Both the position numbers and the translations under genes were made by a program. Shown here piece by piece: positions 4,848 to 9,123 of a DNA stretch of 9,123 bases. Positions within the stretch are counted from its first letter, which is position 1; every line of letters begins with the position of its first letter. Below the pieces are notes generated by a model, which worked only from the letters and a program-made list of their open reading frames with translations, had not been told where the DNA came from and ran no database searches. The DNA is from Caldivirga sp. (GTDB lineage: Archaea > Thermoproteota > Thermoprotei > Thermoproteales > Thermocladiaceae), in the NCBI GenBank assembly GCA_028275645.1, contig JAPWUH010000038.1, forward strand, positions 1 to 9,123, given 5' to 3'.

Positions 4848-6153
4848 CTTCCTAAAGGCCTCGGCGCTGGCGGCAGTGCTTACGGCACTTGATTGGGATA
4901 GGGTTGTGAAGGCCTTCGCTGACTCAGTACGTAGGGGTGACATCGGCGTTGTATGGCTTGAAGCCCAGGACTGCGCAGGCAATACCACATCCATAATACA
5001 GGCAACAGACCCAAGCCTACTCGATGTGCTTCTCGGCAGGACACCCCTGGTTGGGCCTGGTACCGTTAGGCTGATTTTCCATGAAACCGTAATGCCTGAG
5101 TGGGGCGCTACTCATGTGACATCGTTCAGTGAGACTGAGCAACTAACACCATACACAACCGAGGAGTTCTACACAGGCACCGCTGATAAGATACTCTACG
5201 ACGTTGCTCAGGGTGTTTATGGACCCTATGTCCTGGTTCTCGAGGGTTCATTACCAGCCGAGTACGGAATAACTGGCACCAACATCACGACGGAGGGAGG
5301 GTTCTACTGCAAGATTGGCCCATACACATGCACCGAGTGGTTCAAGAAATTGCTAAGTCAAGCCGTCGCCGTGGTTGGTGTAGGTAACTGCGCGAGTTAT
5401 GGTGGCATACCCGCGAACAAGGTCCTAGAGCCACCGCCCAACTTTACTTATCCAAGCAATGGTTGGTCCCTATCACCAACTGGTGCAATAGGGCTTTTCG
5501 ATGACCCATACAGGGGGATAACGGGTGCCATACACCAAGACTACTTCATGCCCGAGATGCAGCCCTTCAGAAACTACTTTGACAAGGACATAACCCCAGA
5601 CTTCTCAACCTCGAAGCCCATAGTTGCCGTGCCTGGGTGCCCAGCCGGACCTAACGCCATAATGAGGACACTGGCGTTGGTTGCGTTAGTAGCTTTAGGT
5701 GTATTACCCAAGGATATATTACAAAGGTCTAGGTTCCTGGATGAGTACGGTAGGCCCCTATTTATATATCAGTATACAACGCATGAGCAATGCCCAAGGG
5801 CTGCGTATTATGCTGCCGGTGACTTCAGGCCTTACCCAGGCGCTAACGACAATAAGTGCCTATTCGCAGTTGGCTGCAAAGGCCCTGTGGCTCACTGCCC
5901 ATGGAACAAGATTGGCTGGGTCGCCGGTGTTGGTGGCCCAACTAGGCAGGGAGGGGTATGCATAGCGTGCACGAATCCAGGCTTCACAGATGCGTATGAG
6001 CCATTCTACGTCAAGCTGCCATACGTTGGTTGGTCAGCTAAGGAGTTAGCCACAGCAGCTTCCGTCATTGGGGCGGCCACAGTCGTAGCTGGCGCAATAG
6101 CCGGCGGCTGGTACGCGGCAAGGCAGAGATCTACTAAGGAGGAGAAGAAGTAG
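4810..6153 (+). CDS. [NiFe]-hydrogenase small (iron-sulfur) subunit with Tat signal and C-terminal membrane anchor
   Basis: This 447-aa subunit carries electrons from the Ni-Fe site to the membrane. A Tat signal is present (LTRRDFLK, R11-R12, then a hydrophobic run to about 27). Proximal-cluster ligands are C55 (motif CAGN), C194 (GNCASYGG) and C277 (VPGCPAGP); the usual fourth ligand, the second Cys of CxGC, is N58. The distal-cluster set H325, C328 (THEQC), C350 and C356 (GCKGP) is complete. The medial [3Fe-4S] set C363, C384 and C387 (VCIAC) is also complete. G57 and G199 occupy the positions of the two extra cysteines of oxygen-tolerant enzymes, so that six-Cys cluster is absent. Residues 413-436 form a transmembrane helix, followed by a KEEKK tail. 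The start fits both the TATA spacing and the Tat signal. The gene overlaps the regulator end by 38 nt and is followed 11 nt later by isp1. Crenarchaeal group 1g-like is the best guess. Confidence 0.96.
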   Translation: MAPRIEIKLTRRDFLKASALAAVLTALDWDRVVKAFADSVRRGDIGVVWLEAQDCAGNTTSIIQATDPSLLDVLLGRTPLVGPGTVRLIFHETVMPEWGATHVTSFSETEQLTPYTTEEFYTGTADKILYDVAQGVYGPYVLVLEGSLPAEYGITGTNITTEGGFYCKIGPYTCTEWFKKLLSQAVAVVGVGNCASYGGIPANKVLEPPPNFTYPSNGWSLSPTGAIGLFDDPYRGITGAIHQDYFMPEMQPFRNYFDKDITPDFSTSKPIVAVPGCPAGPNAIMRTLALVALVALGVLPKDILQRSRFLDEYGRPLFIYQYTTHEQCPRAAYYAAGDFRPYPGANDNKCLFAVGCKGPVAHCPWNKIGWVAGVGGPTRQGGVCIACTNPGFTDAYEPFYVKLPYVGWSAKELATAASVIGAATVVAGAIAGGWYAARQRSTKEEKK

Positions 6154-6164
6154 GGTGGATCAGA

Positions 6165-7253
6165 ATGGCTAAGACGGTGACCACCTACAGCCGTGGAAGG
6201 CTAATAGGTAGCGGTATATTAACTGCAATTGACGTTGGCCTTACTTGGGCCATTATTTATTACTTCGCAATACTACCACTACCGCCAGAGTACGCGGAAT
6301 TCATACACATAATGCATGACCTTCACTGGAACCTTGCCGTTGCCATATTCAACCCAATTGCGTGGAGTTACTTCCTAGGCGTTGCATTTGATGTTTTGAT
6401 AATATTAATAGGGCTTTACGGCTCATACTGGGTCCTGGGGCACTTCGCGGCCTATGCTAGAGATGCTGGACTTTGGGTTAGGCTGAAGAGGGCTGGTTCA
6501 CCGATGATCAAGAGGTGGGATCCATGGCAGAGGGCCCAGCACATACTGATGTTTGTAACATTCGTAATCTGCGCCTTCACAGGTTTTGTAACGATGCTCG
6601 ACAGAAACCCACTGTGGAGGCAGGTGTACATCAATGGTTTAGTGAGCTTTAGCGGTTCTCCACCGTACTTCTTATGGCCCTCATTCACTAGCCCCTACCC
6701 GCTAATCATACTTATTCACATAATTTCCGGTATAATAATGGGCTTCCTCGTGCTAGCCCACTTCGGCTATTACGGGGCTAGGGTGATTGTCGATAAGATA
6801 AAGGGTTACAGCATATTAGAGAAGTGGCCTTTACTGCAGATATACACGTGGGGCTTTGTTAGGTACATGTGGCATAGGTCCATATGGTTAATCAACCCAA
6901 GGCACCCACCGCCTAAGTGGGTTCATAAGTACGACCCGGAGGAACTATTTGAGTACTGGGGTGTTTATTGGGGTATTGCCGTACTGGGTATTCCTGGTAT
7001 AATAATGGCTGTCTGGGGTCCATCGGCCGGCGCCGGTGTTGCCTTTGTAATGCATACTAAAGAGGCTGTGCTGGCAGTTACATTCCTACTGCTTGTTCAC
7101 CTAACGTATACGCACTTCAACCCAAGGATATTCCCGTACAGGGAGGTGTTCCACAGCGGTAAGATACCGCTTGATATAGTTAAGGAGGAGCATCCCAATT
7201 GGTATGAGGAGCTAAAGAGGGAGGGCGTTGTGAAGGAGGATGGGTCAAAGTAA
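6165..7253 (+). CDS. isp1: Isp1-like membrane cytochrome b of the hydrogenase
   Basis: This 362-aa integral membrane protein should take electrons from the small subunit and pass them through b-type hemes to the quinone pool. About six membrane spans are visible (roughly 14-37, 68-92, 125-146, 178-203, 267-287, 292-316). Candidate heme-ligand histidines lie in or next to them: H126 (RAQHILMF, typical of NarI/HyaC-like cytochromes b), H185 and H199 (IHIISG...LAHFG), H297 (VMHTKE), and H312 and H317 (LVHLTYTHFNP). The size and the position directly after the small subunit match Isp1 of archaeal and chromatial hydrogenases better than HyaC, which is about 230 aa. The start follows a G-rich GGGTGGAT element 11 nt after the previous stop, so it is co-transcribed with the small subunit. 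No Isp2 (HdrD-like FeS partner) gene follows. The subunit role is well supported; exact heme ligation is not. Confidence 0.88.
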   Translation: MAKTVTTYSRGRLIGSGILTAIDVGLTWAIIYYFAILPLPPEYAEFIHIMHDLHWNLAVAIFNPIAWSYFLGVAFDVLIILIGLYGSYWVLGHFAAYARDAGLWVRLKRAGSPMIKRWDPWQRAQHILMFVTFVICAFTGFVTMLDRNPLWRQVYINGLVSFSGSPPYFLWPSFTSPYPLIILIHIISGIIMGFLVLAHFGYYGARVIVDKIKGYSILEKWPLLQIYTWGFVRYMWHRSIWLINPRHPPPKWVHKYDPEELFEYWGVYWGIAVLGIPGIIMAVWGPSAGAGVAFVMHTKEAVLAVTFLLLVHLTYTHFNPRIFPYREVFHSGKIPLDIVKEEHPNWYEELKREGVVKEDGSK

Positions 7254-7305
7254 ACCTGGCTGTCGAAAATTCACGTTTCAAACCCCATTATTATCATTAT
7301 ACTAA

Positions 7306-7321
7306 CAATAAAGTATTTTAA
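7306..7321 (+). promoter_or_regulatory. Probable TATA region of the hypDCF operon
   Basis: CAATAAAGTATTTTAA lies in the 90-bp gap between isp1 and hypD. It holds two overlapping A/T elements: TATTTTAA ends 23 nt before the GTG at 7344, and CAATAAAG ends 31 nt before it. It is the only strong A/T element upstream of hypD, but which half is used, and so where transcription starts, is unclear. Confidence 0.45.
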
Positions 7322-7343
7322 CGCTGTTCATATTAAGCATGGC

Positions 7344-8636
7344 GTGGTTAATCAGTTAATTAATAACCAAGCATGCCTCAACAGCGTCTGTCTTCCTCAA
7401 CTGAGCATTGATTGTTGGAAGTGCCCCGTGATTAAGGATAGGATTAACGTGGCTGAGCTAATCTTCAGGAGGAACATTAACATAACCAGGAGACTGAGGG
7501 AATACATATTCAAGTTCTCCGACATACTGAGGCGGAGCTATGGTGAGGATTACTTGTTCAAGATAATGGACTTCTGCGGCACCCATGAGTGGACTATAGT
7601 GCATTTTGGCATTAGATCCCTGGTACCCAACAATGTGGAACTTGTGGCAGGACCTGGTTGCCCTGTATGCGTCACTCCATCATACTACATAGAGCAGACG
7701 ATTAAGTTAGCACTGGAGGGTGTGGTTGTGTATACATATGGCGATACATTTAGGCTACCGGCTCTTAAGCCCGTGAACGGCACCCACAGCCTTGCGGAGG
7801 CTAAGGCATTGGGTGCCGATGTTAGGATAGCGCATAGCATAGTCCATGCAGCCATTGACGCCGGGAAGCATGGTAAGGATTCGGTGTTCGTGGGAATAGG
7901 CTTTGAAACCGTTGCGCCTGGTTACGCAGAGGCTGCGTTAAAGAACCTACTGCCGAGCAACCTTAAGTTAATGAGCCTAGTAAAACTAACGCCGCCTGCC
8001 GCCTTCTATTCACTCGACATACTTAGAGAGAAGCCCAATGATTACCCCGTCATGGGCGTCATAGCGCCTGGCCATGTCTCAACAATAATAGGTGGCAAGG
8101 CTTGGACGCCGATTGTTGAGAACTACGGTATACCAGTGGTTGTGGCTGGTTTTGAACCTAACGATGTTTTGATGGCAATAGCGGAGATCCTTAGGCAGTT
8201 AGCTAGGAATGATATTAAGGTGGTTATTGAGTACACAAGGGCTGTGAAATGGGAGGGCGATGTGAAGGCTCAATCCTCAATTAGGACCGTGTTCGAGACC
8301 GTGGACTCAGCATGGAGGGGTATTGGTTATATACCCAAGAGCGGCTTAGCCCTTAGACCCATGTTTAGTAGATTTGATGCCTTTGAGTACTTTGGCATAA
8401 AGGACTTAACGCCTGAAGAGTGGAGATATGACTTACCGCCTGGTTGTAGGTGTGCCGAGGTCACACTGGGTAAGGCTAAGCCGACGGATTGCCCACTGTT
8501 CATGAAGCAGTGCACGCCAGATCACCCAGTTGGGCCCTGCATGGTCTCTATGGAGGGTGCCTGCGCCGTTTGGGCTAGGTTTGGTGGGGGTGGTTTATCG
8601 GTGGAGATAGCTAAAGACCTAGGCTTGGTGATGTGA
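7344..8636 (+). CDS. hypD: Hydrogenase maturation factor HypD with N-terminal extension
   Basis: HypD holds the Fe(CN)2CO precursor together with HypC and carries a [4Fe-4S] cluster. Family landmarks are FCGTHEW (C78, H81), GPGCPVCV (C106, C109), TYGDTFRLPA, GIGFETVAP, APGHVSTIIG and VVAGFEPNDVL. The C-terminal Cys cluster PPGCRCAEV...TDCPLF...C...GPCM...EGACAVW supplies C368, C370, C383, C390, C399 and C407. At 430 aa it is longer than the usual 370-390. C78 aligns with E. coli C41, so about 37 residues are added at the N-terminus, with four cysteines at 11, 16, 24 and 27. The start is GTG 7344; an ATG at 7339 is out of frame and stops after six codons. GTG 7449 (residue 36) is an alternative start that removes the extension and gives a more usual length. 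hypC follows after 1 nt. Family call secure, start less so. Confidence 0.95.
   Translation: MVNQLINNQACLNSVCLPQLSIDCWKCPVIKDRINVAELIFRRNINITRRLREYIFKFSDILRRSYGEDYLFKIMDFCGTHEWTIVHFGIRSLVPNNVELVAGPGCPVCVTPSYYIEQTIKLALEGVVVYTYGDTFRLPALKPVNGTHSLAEAKALGADVRIAHSIVHAAIDAGKHGKDSVFVGIGFETVAPGYAEAALKNLLPSNLKLMSLVKLTPPAAFYSLDILREKPNDYPVMGVIAPGHVSTIIGGKAWTPIVENYGIPVVVAGFEPNDVLMAIAEILRQLARNDIKVVIEYTRAVKWEGDVKAQSSIRTVFETVDSAWRGIGYIPKSGLALRPMFSRFDAFEYFGIKDLTPEEWRYDLPPGCRCAEVTLGKAKPTDCPLFMKQCTPDHPVGPCMVSMEGACAVWARFGGGGLSVEIAKDLGLVM
8627..8632 (+). promoter_or_regulatory. Ribosome binding site of hypC
   Basis: GGTGAT lies in the last codons of hypD, 5 nt before the hypC ATG at 8638, and fits the other operon-internal sites of this window. 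Confidence 0.6.
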
Positions 8637-8637
8637 C

Positions 8638-8991
8638 ATGTGTTGGGCTGTACCTGCCGTGGTTCTTGACATAGATGATAAGAACTCCTTAGCCTACGTT
8701 GATATAGGCGACGGTATACCTAGGCCGGTGGTTATTGGTATAGCCAACGAGAGGGTGAGCAGGGGTGACTTGGTCATGGTACATGCGGGCGTGATAATAA
8801 CGAGACTTGACCTAGATGCTATTAACCAATTCATTGAGGAGAAGAAGGAGTTAGCTAGGGAGTTGGCACTTATGGCTGGTGATGACCCTGAGAAGGCCGT
8901 TAGGGAGGTTGAGGAGGAGTTCAATAAGATATTTGAGATAGCCAGGAGGGCTAGGGAAGGAGAGAGGGGTGTTGTTAGGGAGATGTGGTGA
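8638..8991 (+). CDS. hypC: Hydrogenase maturation chaperone HypC with C-terminal helical extension
   Basis: HypC ferries the iron centre from HypD to the large subunit. The N-terminus is the family signature MCWAVP, with the essential Cys2 right after the initiator Met, which fixes the start. The beta-barrel region (residues 7-54) ends with the typical [13 protein letters not shown], and the family's C-terminal helix starts at about 57. At 117 aa it is longer than the usual 70-95; residues about 62-117 are a highly charged helical tail ([17 protein letters not shown] and [21 protein letters not shown]). The gene starts 1 nt after hypD, and its stop overlaps the probable GTG start of hypF, so hypD, hypC and hypF form one tight operon. 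The tail may mediate binding to HypD or the large subunit; that is inference. Confidence 0.94.
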   Translation: MCWAVPAVVLDIDDKNSLAYVDIGDGIPRPVVIGIANERVSRGDLVMVHAGVIITRLDLDAINQFIEEKKELARELALMAGDDPEKAVREVEEEFNKIFEIARRAREGERGVVREMW

Positions 8992-9123
8992 GCGTGGGTT
9001 ACATAGCTAAGAACATAAGGGTTGTGGGTATAGTACAGGGAGTTGGTTTCAGGCCATACGTTAAGTTATTGGCCGATAAATACGGGATCAAGGGTTTCGT
9101 TAGGAACCTCGGCGGTGGTGAGG
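8988..9123 (+). CDS. hypF: Start of hydrogenase maturation carbamoyltransferase HypF, cut by the right window edge
   Basis: Only the first 45 residues are visible, but they match the N-terminal acylphosphatase domain of Hyp[13 protein letters not shown] at 14-25 with the catalytic Arg22, then [13 protein letters not shown] with the catalytic Asn40. Full HypF (about 750 aa) makes the thiocarbamate precursor of the cyanide ligands from carbamoyl phosphate, passing it on to HypE. A stand-alone acylphosphatase is possible, but the FRPYV wording and the position after hypC favour HypF. The start is taken as GTG 8988, a GTGA overlap with the hypC stop; GTG 8994 is an alternative two codons later. 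Confidence 0.88.
   Translation, partial: MSVGYIAKNIRVVGIVQGVGFRPYVKLLADKYGIKGFVRNLGGGE

Noticed and set aside
7254..7305. Possible terminator or structured RNA between isp1 and hypD
   Set aside because: No convincing stem-loop and no long T run directly after isp1; only A/T-rich sequence leading into the hypD promoter.
7339..7359. Six-codon reading frame (ATG 7339) overlapping the hypD start as a possible leader peptide
   Set aside because: Very short, no ribosome binding site; the overlap with GTG 7344 is probably chance, though it adds to the uncertainty about the hypD start.

Overview
The window looks like part of the chromosome of a thermophilic crenarchaeon, most likely a member of the Thermoproteales of the Vulcanisaeta/Caldivirga type. 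This is inferred from TATA boxes about 25-30 nt upstream of start codons with little or no 5' leader, GGTGAT-type ribosome binding sites only at internal operon genes, heavy use of AGG and ATA codons, ATGA/GTGA gene overlaps, and the gene content. No RNA genes, CRISPR arrays, insertion sequences or long repeats were seen. Coding density is very high, with no gene-free stretch above about 90 bases.

The whole window except its left edge is a membrane-bound, Tat-exported uptake [NiFe]-hydrogenase locus with its maturation genes. Left edge: the 3' end of an unrecognised gene (+), converging on and overlapping the end of a minus-strand operon made of the hydrogenase large subunit (933-2870) and its maturation endopeptidase (412-945). 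A 90-bp divergent promoter region (2871-2960) separates this from a plus-strand pair: a 104-aa protein of unknown function and a 162-aa protein that looks like a degenerate paralogue of the maturation endopeptidase. Next, from a strong TATA box, come a small 83-aa protein and a winged-helix regulator with a cysteine-bearing C-terminal domain. The end of the regulator gene overlaps the start of the Tat-signal small subunit, which has its own internal TATA box and is followed by an Isp1-type cytochrome b. The right end holds hypD, hypC and the start of hypF.

Together these encode an H2-oxidising enzyme on the outer face of the membrane. The small subunit carries the Tat signal and a C-terminal membrane anchor and should carry the large subunit across with it. 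Electrons would pass through three FeS clusters to the Isp1 cytochrome b and then the quinone pool. HypC/HypD/HypF build the Fe(CN)2CO centre. The endopeptidase trims the large subunit after Ni insertion. hypA, hypB, hypE and any isp2 are not in the window.

Points most worth a second look: (1) the small subunit's proximal-cluster motif reads C-x-G-N, so one canonical cysteine ligand is replaced by asparagine; (2) the second endopeptidase-like protein has lost all three predicted Ni-binding positions and is linked to an unknown 104-aa partner; (3) large and small subunit genes are split onto opposite strands but share an identical core promoter octamer at identical spacing; (4) a putative hydrogenase regulator with a Cys-rich sensor domain and a tiny co-translated partner; (5) a HypD with a four-cysteine N-terminal extension.
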